A stretch of DNA of 64,000 nt. It comes from an uncultured Ruminococcus sp. (GTDB lineage: Bacteria; Bacillota; Clostridia; Oscillospirales; Ruminococcaceae). Positions within the stretch are counted from its first letter, which is position 1. Every line of letters starts with the position of its first letter. Location: the NCBI GenBank assembly GCA_945868475.1, contig CAMBLM010000009.1, positions 1 through 64,000 of the forward strand. Direction: 5' to 3'. The notes under the pieces were generated by a model. That model was not told where the DNA came from, ran no database searches, and saw only the letters and a program-made list of their open reading frames with translations. Position numbers and translations under genes: made by a program. Positions 18,195 through 26,326 of the stretch are shown here, in pieces.

Positions 18195-19472
18195 TTATTC
18201 AGCGGCTTTTGCCTTTTCAGCCTCCGCCGCAAGGTTTGTCTTTGCCGTAGAAAGCATAAGCTTGATCCTGTTTTCCTGATTTACCTTTGTTGCGCCCGGG
18301 TCATAGTCGATAGCAACAATATTCGCATCGGGATAAACGTTGCGTATCTTTCTTATCATGCCCTTGCCGATGATGTGGTTCGGCAGACAGCCGAATGGCT
18401 GAGCGCAGATGATATTGTTTACGCCGCTGCCGATAAGCTCGACCATTTCGGCGGTAAGAAGCCAGCCCTCGCCCATTTTATTCGCAGGCGAAACATACTC
18501 TTTGCTGTTTTCCTTTGTTTCGTCAAAGTGTGCAGGCGCTCTGAAGCGTGAATCCTCGAATACTTTTATCATTATATCCTGCATCTTTTTGAGAAATGCT
18601 TCAAGCGCACCCGAAGCGATATATTTTTTATACGCAACGTGATAAAGCTGCGTGTCAACAACGTGGTGGTCGCACATAAAAATGATAAAGTCAAGAAGTC
18701 CCGGAACAACGGGTTCAACATCTTCGCCGCGCAGGAATTCTTCAAGACAATTGTTGCCGAGCGGCGCATATTTGATGTAAATTTCGCCGACAATACCAAC
18801 TCTCGCCTTTACGCTCGGAGTGTAAGCTATCTTTTCAAAATCCTTTACCATCCGGAAAGCATTTTTCTTGAACGAACCAATAGCAAAACCCTCTTTGATG
18901 AGCTTGTTCTGCCAGTCCTCAATGAGTTTGTCCGTTTCGCCCTTGTTGTTCTCGTAAGGACGCACCTGATTTCCTGCCCACATAAGGATATCACCGTAGC
19001 AAATACCGACGATAAGATCCTGCAAAAGCGGAAGCGAAAGCTTGAAGCCTGGGTTCTTTTCAAGGTTTGCGATATTGAGCGAAACAACGGGAACAAATTC
19101 CATCTTGTTGTTTTTGAGCGCTTTTCTGAGCAGATTTATGTAGTTTGAAGCTCTGCAGCCGCCGCCCGTCTGAGTTATCATAAGAGCGGTCTTATGAATG
19201 TCATATTCACCCGATTTGAGCGCGTCCATCATCTGTCCGATAACGAGAAGCGCAGGATAACAGGTATCGTTGTGAACATTTCGCAGTCCCTCATCAACAA
19301 CTTTTCTGCCCGTTGAGGTGAGCAGCTTCATTCTATATCCATGGTTATTGAAAATTTTTACAATAAGTGAGAAATGGATAGGGAGCATCTGCGGAACAAG
19401 GATCGTGTATTCCTGACGCATTTCTTCGGTGAAAAGCAAGCGTCCCTGTTCATTATATACGAGTTCAGCCAT
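18195..19472 (-). CDS. 2-hydroxyacyl-CoA dehydratase-type protein (COG3581-like), stand-alone
   Basis: 425 residues. It resembles the C-terminal part of the very long CoA-dehydratase activase proteins of Clostridia. Cysteine motifs typical of [4Fe-4S]-binding HgdB/DUF2229 relatives are visible: NDTCYPALLVIG (Cys at about 71), GGGCRASNY (about 106) and CAQPFGCLPNHI (about 359-370). The conserved VGEIYIKYAPLGNN segment is also present. In the complete proteins an ASKHA-type ATPase half carries out ATP-driven electron transfer. That half is missing here: the upstream 380 bases contain only a promoter and repeats, so the partner must be elsewhere or lost. The substrate is unknown. Confidence 0.8.
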   Translation of the reverse strand: MAELVYNEQGRLLFTEEMRQEYTILVPQMLPIHFSLIVKIFNNHGYRMKLLTSTGRKVVDEGLRNVHNDTCYPALLVIGQMMDALKSGEYDIHKTALMITQTGGGCRASNYINLLRKALKNNKMEFVPVVSLNIANLEKNPGFKLSLPLLQDLIVGICYGDILMWAGNQVRPYENNKGETDKLIEDWQNKLIKEGFAIGSFKKNAFRMVKDFEKIAYTPSVKARVGIVGEIYIKYAPLGNNCLEEFLRGEDVEPVVPGLLDFIIFMCDHHVVDTQLYHVAYKKYIASGALEAFLKKMQDIMIKVFEDSRFRAPAHFDETKENSKEYVSPANKMGEGWLLTAEMVELIGSGVNNIICAQPFGCLPNHIIGKGMIRKIRNVYPDANIVAIDYDPGATKVNQENRIKLMLSTAKTNLAAEAEKAKAAE

Positions 19473-19524
19473 TAAAAATAAGCTCCTTTGCTTAAAACAA
19501 TATTATTATACTAATTATATATAT

Positions 19525-19553
19525 ATTATACCACGGCAAGCGATTTTCGTCAA
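19525..19553 (-). promoter_or_regulatory. Sigma-A promoter of the dehydratase-type gene
   Basis: Minus strand: TTGACG (19548-19553), 17-base spacer, TATAAT (19525-19530). The AAGGAG ribosome site lies just before the gene. This promoter shows the gene is transcribed as its own unit rather than as the tail of a longer fusion. Confidence 0.8.
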
Positions 19554-19635
19554 TACCGCAGCAGCTTTTTTACATTATTTCAAAATTGATAATCTTTTTA
19601 CAAAATATCACAAGTATGCAAAAACCAAGTGCATT

Positions 19636-19716
19636 GACGGGTCACCCGTCCAACACCGCAGACGTTGTTATACCTTGAAAATTGCCGGCGCAATTCGGGA
19701 CGGGAAACCCGTTCCC
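19636..19716. repeat. GGGACGGG/CCCGTCCC hairpin repeats
   Basis: GACGGGTCACCCGTC (19636-19650) and GGGACGGGAAACCCGTTCCC (19697-19716) are short perfect or near-perfect palindromes. The second matches copies at 42773, 42916 and 45116, including the CTAC that follows. They resemble REP-type elements. Confidence 0.75.
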
Positions 19717-19757
19717 TACATTATTATTCGTTCAGCTCACAGCAATTCGCTTCCAAA

Positions 19758-19858
19758 ACGGGCAGATATAGAATTCGCCCCTACGGAAATCGGTGTTTCA
19801 CCATAAATTTGCGGAGCAAAAATAATTCCGAATTCCGCATTCCGAATTCCGAATTTAA
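19758..19858. repeat. Composite intergenic repeat (ACGGGC...GCGGAGCAAAAATAATT), copy 1
   Basis: It starts with an ACGGGCAGATATAGAAT/CGCCCCTACGG hairpin, continues to GCGGAGCAAAAATAATT and ends in ATTCCG-type direct repeats that run into the last codons of galU. The same order of parts occurs at 45314-45416 next to metA. Together with the hairpins upstream this fills the 19473-19854 gap. Confidence 0.7.
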
Positions 19859-20736
19859 AAATTACGCATTGAATCAAGCAATTCCTTTAAGTATTCCGCA
19901 AGCTCCTCTTTAAGCTCATCATGCATAAGTCCGACCTCGAGCGAAGCCTTGATGATGCCAAGCCTGCTGCCCATATCGAAACGCTTTCCCGTGAAATCAA
20001 CGCCGATCATTCCATCGGAAACAGCCACCTCACGCATTGCGTCCGTGAGCTGAAGCTCACCGCCCTTGCCCCTCGGCGTTCTGCGCAGGATATCAAATAT
20101 ATTCGGTTCAAGGATACATCTTCCGAGAATGGAAAAATCGGAAAATTCCTCTCCCCTCTGCGGCTTCTCGATCATATCGGAAACGGCATAAAGCCTGCTT
20201 TCGCCCATAGGTTCAAGCTTCATCGAGTTGTATTTGCATATATCCTCACGCGGAACACGGTTTATGCCGACAACGCTTTTACCGTATTTTTCATAAGCAC
20301 GGGCAAGCTGTCCGACAGCAGGGTCTTCGCCGATTATTACATCGTCACCGTACAGAACGGCGAAAGGCTCGCCGCCCACAAAGCTTTCCGCACAGAGTAT
20401 CGCACCGCCAAGCCCCGTCTGGAACGGCTGACGGACGAATGTGAATCTTGCCGCCGAGGATATACCCTTTATCTCTTCAAGCAGCTCGGTCTTTCCACTC
20501 TCCGCAAGCTTTGCTTCAAGCTCGGGCGAACGGTCGAAATAATCCTCGATAGCCGTTTTTCCTCTCGCCGTAACGATGAGGATATCGGTTATCCCTGCCG
20601 CTGCGCACTCCTCTGCGATATACTGTATCGCAGGCTTGTCCACAATGGGTATCATTTCCTTGGGAACTGCCTTTGTCGTAGGCAAAAGCCTCGTTCCAAG
20701 ACCGCCTGCGGTTATTACCGCCTTTTTTATCTTCAT
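19855..20736 (-). CDS. galU: UTP-glucose-1-phosphate uridylyltransferase
   Basis: 293 residues. Makes UDP-glucose from UTP and glucose-1-phosphate for surface glycans. The N-terminal nucleotidyltransferase signature is GGLGTRLLPTTKAVPKEM (about 12-29), followed by DKPAIQYIAEE, the conserved FVRQPFQTGLGGAILCAE segment and VLYGDDVI with the metal-binding Asp. Length is normal. The last residues (SMRNF) are encoded by DNA resembling the ATGCGTAATT intergenic repeats, so the extreme C-terminus has probably been altered by repeat sequence. It lies 33 bases downstream of the RING-like gene on the same strand. Confidence 0.93.
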   Translation of the reverse strand: MKIKKAVITAGGLGTRLLPTTKAVPKEMIPIVDKPAIQYIAEECAAAGITDILIVTARGKTAIEDYFDRSPELEAKLAESGKTELLEEIKGISSAARFTFVRQPFQTGLGGAILCAESFVGGEPFAVLYGDDVIIGEDPAVGQLARAYEKYGKSVVGINRVPREDICKYNSMKLEPMGESRLYAVSDMIEKPQRGEEFSDFSILGRCILEPNIFDILRRTPRGKGGELQLTDAMREVAVSDGMIGVDFTGKRFDMGSRLGIIKASLEVGLMHDELKEELAEYLKELLDSMRNF

Positions 20737-20769
20737 TTTACCCCTGTCCTTTCGGTATAAAACTGCCGT

Positions 20770-21762
20770 TTACGACATCGTGCCGAGAAGAAAGCTCATA
20801 CTGAACATCATATAAAAAACAACATAAATGCATATAAAAAGTGCAAGCCAGCCGCCCGATGTGCCGCCCTTTGAGCGAAGCGTCTGACGGATCGTGAGCG
20901 GAGTTGTCGAAGCCTTTATCTTTGCCGTGCGCTTTACCGCAGTCCTATAGTAGATCTTGTTTGCAAACGCACCGAAAAAGAACATGGCCGCATACATCAA
21001 CACATACGAAAGAACGCTTAGTATGCTGAAAGCCGTGCTTCGCGTATCGAATCCCTGTGCGAACTGCGATACCGCACCCAGATCCATCTCCGCAAGGATA
21101 GGTATATACTGCGGTATCAGAAAAACCACCCTCACGATGAGAGCCGCAAGCGCAACAAGGGGCATTCTTCTGTAGGAAAAATACATCTCGGGGATAAGCA
21201 TAGCCGAAAAGTTCCAGCTCAGAGAGCTTCCCGTGTCCTTGAAACGCTTGAAATTCGGGAGATAATAATGTGTGTTGCTTCCGACATAATCGGCAAGTTC
21301 ACATAGGCGAACGCCGTCAAAATCCTCATCGGGATTGTATCCGCAGAGAGGGTCGGTAAAGTTGATAAGATACGGTTCAAGATTTATTCCGCCAAAGTCA
21401 CCGTCATTCTTCATCGCATCTTCCATATTTTTGCGAAGCTCTTCATTATGGCGTTCGAGCGCAGGCATCGGCGAACCGCATCTTCCGCAGAAAGCCGTCA
21501 GCTTCGGGTTGACATAACCGCACCGCGGACATACGCAGTCCTTTTCGGGGTCGTCCTCTTTCACATCGGCAGGAATTCCCGTGTCCGGCATGGGCGTCCA
21601 GCTCCGATGTGCCTTGTGAAGCTCGGTATTTACGCAGCTTCCGTATTTTTCGTAGCAGGCTCTGTGGTAAGGCGTTCCGCATTCGGGACAGACTACGATA
21701 TCATCGCCTTCCCTGAACTGCTCGCTGCAAACGATGCATCTGCTTCCTGTATAATCAGCCAT
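20770..21762 (-). CDS. Prokaryotic RING/zinc-ribbon membrane protein
   Basis: 330 residues. The N-terminus holds a RING-like zinc finger (RCIVCSEQF at 8-16, then CPECGTPYHRACYEKYGSC with the C-x2-C...H...C spacing), followed by a zinc ribbon (CPRCGYVNPKLTAFCGRCG, about 78-96). The second half has three to four hydrophobic segments (about 202-222, 240-275 and 307-325) and resembles DUF2628-type membrane regions. In bacteria such RING-like fingers are found on membrane proteins of unknown role, and ubiquitin-ligase activity should not be assumed. AAGGAG upstream supports the start. It has its own promoter and may be co-transcribed with galU. Confidence 0.82.
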   Translation of the reverse strand: MADYTGSRCIVCSEQFREGDDIVVCPECGTPYHRACYEKYGSCVNTELHKAHRSWTPMPDTGIPADVKEDDPEKDCVCPRCGYVNPKLTAFCGRCGSPMPALERHNEELRKNMEDAMKNDGDFGGINLEPYLINFTDPLCGYNPDEDFDGVRLCELADYVGSNTHYYLPNFKRFKDTGSSLSWNFSAMLIPEMYFSYRRMPLVALAALIVRVVFLIPQYIPILAEMDLGAVSQFAQGFDTRSTAFSILSVLSYVLMYAAMFFFGAFANKIYYRTAVKRTAKIKASTTPLTIRQTLRSKGGTSGGWLALFICIYVVFYMMFSMSFLLGTMS

Positions 21763-21798
21763 TTATAATAACTCCTTGATTTGCTATTTTATTTAAAT

Positions 21799-21827
21799 AG
21801 TATATCACAACCCTTGCGAAATAACAA
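21799..21827 (-). promoter_or_regulatory. Sigma-A promoter of the RING-like gene
   Basis: Minus strand: TTGTTA (21822-21827), 17-base spacer, TATACT (21799-21804). Confidence 0.65.
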
Positions 21828-21879
21828 GGAGTGCATCGATAGTTTCATCTGTTTTTCACAATATTGTATCAAAAATATG

Positions 21880-21908
21880 TTGATAATTAACAGCACCCGT
21901 GCTATAAT
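21880..21908 (+). promoter_or_regulatory. Sigma-A promoter of the TVP38-HAD-uvrC operon
   Basis: TTGATA (21880-21885), 17-base spacer, TATAAT (21903-21908). It is divergent from the RING promoter. Confidence 0.8.
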
Positions 21909-21961
21909 ATCCTTAGAAAAAGACACAACGATTCTTCTATGAATGAAAGGATATGACAAGA

Positions 21962-22693
21962 ATGGCCGATGACAAAAAGACCGACTTCCGCGAAAAAATA
22001 ACCAAGATAGCAAAAACTGCATTCGCCGTTGCACCGTTTGTAATGATAGCAATATGCGCAGTGCTGTATTTCACAACATTCCGAAGCGTCACCGCAGAGC
22101 AGCTTTTGCAGTATACGCCTGAAAATATATGGCTCGCCGCAATAGTTATCATCGCAATGTTCTCGCTCAAATCGCTGACGTTCTTCTTCCCGATGATAGT
22201 CATTGTGACCGCCTGCGGAATGACCGCTCCGAACATCTGGGCAGCACTCGCAATAAATACAATAGGAATTTTCTGTATGATGAACATTCCCTACCTCATC
22301 GGAAAATTCGCCCAGAGGGAATATGTCGAAAAGCTCGTTATGAAGCATAAAAAAATGCATGAGATAATCAGCCTTAATATGTCGAACGGCGTATTCTTTG
22401 CATTTTTCCTGCGAATAATAAACTGTCTGCCATACGATGTCGTGAGTATGTTTCTCGGCTCGGTCAATATGAAATGGCGCGACTACGTTCTCGGCTCGAT
22501 GCTCGGAACGCTCCCCGGAATGATATGCTGTACCTTTATGGGAAATTACCTTGACGATCCGCTCTCCGCAAAATTCATTCTTTCCGTTGCAATAAATGTC
22601 GGAATTTCGGTTATCTGCGGGATCGTCTACTTAGTATATGCAAGAAAACGAAGAAAGGAACTTGCCTTAAATGATAAAACTGATAGCGTCTGA
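21962..22693 (+). CDS. TVP38/TMEM64 (DedA-superfamily) membrane protein
   Basis: 243 residues from the ATG at 21962. GAAAGGAT lies 10 bases upstream; an ATG at 21953 overlaps it. There are about five to six hydrophobic segments, with the SNARE-associated (DedA/TVP38) core in the middle. Family-typical sequences are FFPMIVIVTACGM, the loop PYDVVSMFLGSVNMKW, and LGTLPGMICCTFMGNYL near the end. Relatives act as lipid scramblases or transporters and affect membrane homeostasis; the substrate here is not known. The 3' end overlaps the HAD gene by 23 bases, so translation is probably coupled. Confidence 0.87.
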   Translation: MADDKKTDFREKITKIAKTAFAVAPFVMIAICAVLYFTTFRSVTAEQLLQYTPENIWLAAIVIIAMFSLKSLTFFFPMIVIVTACGMTAPNIWAALAINTIGIFCMMNIPYLIGKFAQREYVEKLVMKHKKMHEIISLNMSNGVFFAFFLRIINCLPYDVVSMFLGSVNMKWRDYVLGSMLGTLPGMICCTFMGNYLDDPLSAKFILSVAINVGISVICGIVYLVYARKRRKELALNDKTDSV

Positions 22694-23474
22694 TATGGAC
22701 GGAACTCTTCTCAATGATAAAAAGGAATTTCCGCACGATTTTGATGAAGTGCTGGACAAGCTTTGCGAAAAAAACATACACTTCGTTGTCGCAAGCGGAC
22801 GTTCCTATTCCACGCTGAAGCTCAACTTCGAGGGAAAGCTCGATAAGCTCGACTTTATCTGCGATAACGGCGCTTACGTCATTGTGAACGGCGAGCTTGT
22901 AAGTATGAGCCTGCTCAAAAAAAGCTGCGTCAAGCACCTTATCGAAATTTGCCGCGGAATGGAAAGAGTAACTCCCGTTTTGTGCGGCGTCCATGGGACT
23001 TATTTCGAGCGCAGGGACGAAGAATTCTATCACGAAGTAACGCGCTACTACCTCCATTATACCTGCGTTGACGATATCTCCGCAGTCGATGATGATATCT
23101 TCAAGATCGCCGTCTGCGACTATAACGGTGCGGAAAAGAACGTCTACCCCATTGTAGCAAAGGAATTCGCCGAGGATTTCACCGTCGCAGTCACAGGTCC
23201 GAAGTGGATAGACATTATGAACAAGGGCATAAACAAGGGTGCGGCTCTGAAGGAAATTCGCGAGCATCTCGGCATTTCTCCCGAGGAAACAATGGCGTTC
23301 GGCGACTATTTCAATGATGTTGAGCTTCTCCAGAACGCAGGCTGCAGCTTCGTGATGAAGAACGCCCACCCCGACATGCGCCGGTACGGCAAATACACCG
23401 CCGAAAGCAACAACGATGAGGGCGTTACCAAAGCTATCAAACAGTATGTGCTGAAAGAGGATAACAATGAATGA
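22671..23474 (+). CDS. Cof-type HAD phosphatase
   Basis: 267 residues. Cof/YidA-like haloacid dehalogenase hydrolase. Motif I is SDMDGTLLND (nucleophile Asp8). Motif II is VASGRSY (about 40). Motif III is a Lys in the late MNKGINKGAAL region (about 184). Motif IV is FGDYFNDVELL (about 206-216). A C2 cap lies between motifs II and III. Relatives dephosphorylate sugar phosphates, FMN or PLP, and specificity cannot be read from sequence. It overlaps the TVP38 gene upstream (23 bases) and uvrC downstream (8 bases) in a tight operon. Confidence 0.88.
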   Translation: MIKLIASDMDGTLLNDKKEFPHDFDEVLDKLCEKNIHFVVASGRSYSTLKLNFEGKLDKLDFICDNGAYVIVNGELVSMSLLKKSCVKHLIEICRGMERVTPVLCGVHGTYFERRDEEFYHEVTRYYLHYTCVDDISAVDDDIFKIAVCDYNGAEKNVYPIVAKEFAEDFTVAVTGPKWIDIMNKGINKGAALKEIREHLGISPEETMAFGDYFNDVELLQNAGCSFVMKNAHPDMRRYGKYTAESNNDEGVTKAIKQYVLKEDNNE

Positions 23475-25299
23475 ACGTCTTCCCTACCTGCGCGAAAAAA
23501 CGTCACTGCTGACGACTTCGCCGGGCGTTTACCGAATGAGGGACAAAACGGGGCATATAATCTATATCGGCAAAGCGAAAAACCTCCGCAACCGCGTCAC
23601 GAGCTATTTCTGCAAATCACCCGACCATACGCCGAAAGTAGCAAAAATGGTTTCCAACGTCTATGACTATGATTTCATCGTCACCGACTCGGAGTATGAA
23701 GCACTCGTCCTCGAATGTTCGCTCATAAAACAGCATAAGCCGAAGTACAATATCCTTCTGAAAGACGATAAAGGATACAGCTATATCAAGATCTCGGACG
23801 AAAAATTTCCGCGTATCACATACGAGCTTCAAAAAAACGGCGAGGGAAAATATATCGGTCCTTACACAAGCTCTTTCGTCGCAAGCCAGACCGCAAAGGA
23901 AGTCAACAAGGTCTTTATGCTCCCGACCTGCAAAAAAGTTTTTCCGCGAGATTTCGGCAAAGGCCGTCCCTGCCTGAATTACCATATCAAGCAGTGTATG
24001 GGACTTTGTATGGGAAAGATATCCTGCGATGAGTATAATTCCATTATCGCACAGGCGGAGGAATATATCGCAAGCGGTTCGGAGGCTTCGGTAGAAAGCC
24101 TTACCGAAAAGATGAACGAAGCCGCTGAAAACCTCGAATTTGAACGCGCCGCCGCACTCCGCGACCGTATAAACGCAATAAAACGCGCCGCCGACAGCCA
24201 GAAGATAATCAACGAGGATATGCGCGATACCGATATCATCGCCGCCGCACAGAACGGAACAAACGCCTGCGTCGCAATTCTCCAGTACCGAGGCGGCAGA
24301 CTCACCGACCGAAGCGAACTTCCTGTCGGTGAAATTGACGATACCGCCGTTATGATACAGGATTTCATCACAGCGTTCTATACAACACCCGAGTCAATTC
24401 CCCGTGAAATAATCACCGAGGAGGAAATTCCCGATGTCGAAATGATTACCCAGCTTCTCCGCGAAAAAAGCGGTCACGCCGTTGATATCTTCTCCCGAAC
24501 ACGCGGAAAAGGTTTGAAACTCATCAATATGGCAAAGGAAAATGCCAGCGAATCCCTCGCAATAAAGGTCGGAAGAACTGGTGCGGAGATAGTCGCACTC
24601 GAACAGCTCGCAAAGCTCCTCGGACTGAAAGATCCGCCAATGTACATCGAATCCTACGATATCTCGAACCTCGCAAGCTCCGCAATGGTCGCAGGTATGA
24701 TAGTCTTTGAGAACGGCAGACCGAATAAGAAAGCCTATAAAAAATTCACGATAAAAGAAACCGCAATACAGAACGACTATGCATCGATGCGTGAAGTTCT
24801 GGAACGCCGATTCAAGCATTATAAGGACGAAAACGAAACGGACGAGGGCTTCTGCCGCCTGCCCGACCTTATCCTCCTCGACGGCGGCAAGGGGCAGGTC
24901 AACGCCGTTGAACCTATCCTGCGTGAAATGGGCATAAACGTCCCCCTCTTCGGTATGGTAAAGGACAATAAGCACCGCACAAGAGCGATCGCAACGGGCG
25001 GCGGCGAGATCGCCATAAGCGAAAATAAAGCCGCTTTTATGCTTTTGACCCGAATCCAGGACGAAGTTCACCGCTATTCAATAACCTATCAGCGCAAAAA
25101 GCACAGCAAACAGTCATTCAGCCTTGAAATTACGAAAATAAAGGGCATCGGCGATAAAAAAGCGGAAAAACTCCTCTCCGCATTTAAAACCAAGGACGAG
25201 CTGAAAAAAGCCACCGTTGAAGACATCGCCAAAGCCGCAGGAATAAATATTCAGCTCGCACAGGAAGTCAAAACATTTATTGAAAACGAGTACAGATAA
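23467..25299 (+). CDS. uvrC: Excinuclease ABC subunit C
   Basis: 610 residues, full length. Makes both incisions in nucleotide excision repair with UvrA and UvrB. The N-terminal GIY-YIG nuclease domain starts TSPGVYRMRDKTGHIIYIGK (about 17-36). There is a UvrB-interacting UVR motif (about 203-237, NLEFERAAALRDRI). A central RNase H-like nuclease has ESYDISNL (about 397) and LILLDGGKGQV (about 470-480). C-terminal helix-hairpin-helix DNA-binding motifs include KIKGIGDKKAEKLL. It is the last gene of the operon. Confidence 0.96.
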   Translation: MNERLPYLREKTSLLTTSPGVYRMRDKTGHIIYIGKAKNLRNRVTSYFCKSPDHTPKVAKMVSNVYDYDFIVTDSEYEALVLECSLIKQHKPKYNILLKDDKGYSYIKISDEKFPRITYELQKNGEGKYIGPYTSSFVASQTAKEVNKVFMLPTCKKVFPRDFGKGRPCLNYHIKQCMGLCMGKISCDEYNSIIAQAEEYIASGSEASVESLTEKMNEAAENLEFERAAALRDRINAIKRAADSQKIINEDMRDTDIIAAAQNGTNACVAILQYRGGRLTDRSELPVGEIDDTAVMIQDFITAFYTTPESIPREIITEEEIPDVEMITQLLREKSGHAVDIFSRTRGKGLKLINMAKENASESLAIKVGRTGAEIVALEQLAKLLGLKDPPMYIESYDISNLASSAMVAGMIVFENGRPNKKAYKKFTIKETAIQNDYASMREVLERRFKHYKDENETDEGFCRLPDLILLDGGKGQVNAVEPILREMGINVPLFGMVKDNKHRTRAIATGGGEIAISENKAAFMLLTRIQDEVHRYSITYQRKKHSKQSFSLEITKIKGIGDKKAEKLLSAFKTKDELKKATVEDIAKAAGINIQLAQEVKTFIENEYR

Positions 25300-25384
25300 A
25301 AACGCTGTTTATTCACTATTTATTCAGCTCAGCTTGTTGAAAAGTAGGTTATAGAAAAAAGATGCACAAAAATTTCAAAGCAGA

Positions 25385-25499
25385 GTTTACGTTAATTCTG
25401 CAAGAATTTCGCTTTGTTTAAAGGGTGGTGGGTGTCCAGAGGGCAAAGCCCTTGTCGCAGGTCAATTTGACCTTTAGCAGAAGTGCGAAATTCCCCTAC
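25385..25499. repeat. Dispersed intergenic repeat E, copy 1
   Basis: Shares ordered blocks with 30499-30586: GTTTACGT, GCTTT, AAAGGGTGG, a GGGC/GCCC hairpin, GTCGC, CAGAAG, GCGAAA and CCCCTA. It is non-coding and lies in the otherwise empty 25300-25677 gap downstream of uvrC. Confidence 0.6.
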
Positions 25500-25677
25500 A
25501 CGAAGGCGCTCTGCAAGTGGGTGAAAGGGGACGCTCTGCAAGAGATAGCGTCCCTTTGTATAGCTTCCATACAGTGATAATTTTATGCTATTTTGTTATT
25601 TTGCACAAATACAGTAACCTTTTTTGACAGTCTGCGCTGTTTATTACACCTCCTATTTTTACCGCAATTATAAAATT

Positions 25678-25714
25678 CCCCTTTGGATATACTATATATA
25701 AAAACCAAAGGGGG
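25678..25714 (+). promoter_or_regulatory. Inverted repeat spanning the -10 box and ribosome site of the 92-aa gene
   Basis: CCCCTTTGG (25678-25686) is the reverse complement of CCAAAGGGG (25705-25713). A TATACT (25688-25693) sits in the loop, and the right arm contains the AAAGGGGGA ribosome site. It may be an operator around the promoter or, if transcription begins upstream, a hairpin hiding the ribosome site. Confidence 0.6.
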
Positions 25715-25721
25715 ATTTTTT

Positions 25722-26000
25722 ATGTCAAAACAAGGAATGAACCGAATCGACAGAACCCATACAAAGCCAAAGAACGAGCAGGCCGCCGTTCCGCAGATAC
25801 AGGGCAGAGCGCATACCTCGGATGCGAAAGCTAACCCAATAATCGCAGGAACGTCCGCGCCTGCGCTGAAAGTTTACCACTCCACGCCGCATAAAGCGGA
25901 AAAACCTATCTCAGACGCTTATGCCGCAATTGATACCGACCTCGCGCGCGACAACCTCGAAAATGATCTCACCGCCGCCGACCTGCAAGACCTCGAATGA
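25722..26000 (+). CDS. Small hydrophilic protein of unknown function
   Basis: 92 residues from the ATG at 25722, 8 bases after a very strong AAAGGGGGA ribosome site. Composition is rich in Lys, Ala, Asp, Asn and Pro with no membrane segment, signal peptide or cysteine. The N-terminal half is basic (QGMNRIDRTHTKPKNE) and the C-terminal end acidic (DLARDNLENDLTAADLQDLE). No domain is recognised. The strong translation signal and the hairpin arrangement upstream argue that it is real and regulated. A hairpin follows it, and an opposing promoter lies beyond that. Confidence 0.7.
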   Translation: MSKQGMNRIDRTHTKPKNEQAAVPQIQGRAHTSDAKANPIIAGTSAPALKVYHSTPHKAEKPISDAYAAIDTDLARDNLENDLTAADLQDLE

Positions 26001-26009
26001 CCAAACAAA

Positions 26010-26164
26010 AACAACTTCCGAAACACCGAAAAACACCGCCCATAAAGGACGGTGTTTTTCGGAATTAAGGAAGTTTATGAAAAAGAAAAATGAAAGGTTG
26101 TCGAAATTATGGAAAATAAATATCGTAACTGTTTATTAGTTGTTACCGTTTGATTTATTTTCTG
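26010..26164 (-). ncRNA. Candidate short transcript (about 150 nt) opposite the 92-aa gene 3' side
   Basis: A complete promoter at 26170-26198 reads leftward into a region without any open frame that has a ribosome site. It ends about 110-150 bases later at the hairpin 26026-26062, which on this strand is followed by TGTTTCGG and then TTGTTTTTGTTTGG. The promoter plus hairpin define a possible small RNA converging on the 92-aa gene. The evidence is architectural only. Confidence 0.4.
26026..26062. terminator. Stem-loop after the 92-aa gene
   Basis: CCGAAAAACACCG (26026-26038) pairs with CGGTGTTTTTCGG (26050-26062), a 13-base perfect stem. The T-rich side lies on the minus strand beyond it. 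It may stop both the 92-aa gene and the opposing transcript. Confidence 0.7.
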
Positions 26165-26169
26165 TATAT

Positions 26170-26198
26170 ATTATAACATTGGCATCTAAAAAAGTCAA
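26170..26198 (-). promoter_or_regulatory. Sigma-A promoter without a recognisable gene
   Basis: Minus strand: TTGACT (26193-26198), 17-base spacer, TATAAT (26170-26175). The nearest minus-strand gene in its direction is uvrC's far side with no frame to express, so an RNA product is suspected. Confidence 0.7.
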
Positions 26199-26282
26199 GC
26201 TTTTGGAAAATATTTATAGGATTGCACCAATTAAATCAGTGTTTTTGTATAATATGCACAATAGATGCTATTTTGCCCCAAA

Positions 26283-26317
26283 AACGAAAAAAAGCAGACA
26301 TTTTTCAGCCTGCTTTT
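26283..26317 (-). terminator. Terminator of the 2-oxoacid oxidoreductase operon
   Basis: On the minus strand AAAAGCAG and CTGCTTTT pair (26310-26317 with 26290-26297), followed by a TTTTTTTCGTTTT run. Confidence 0.75.
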
Positions 26318-26326
26318 CAGATAAAA

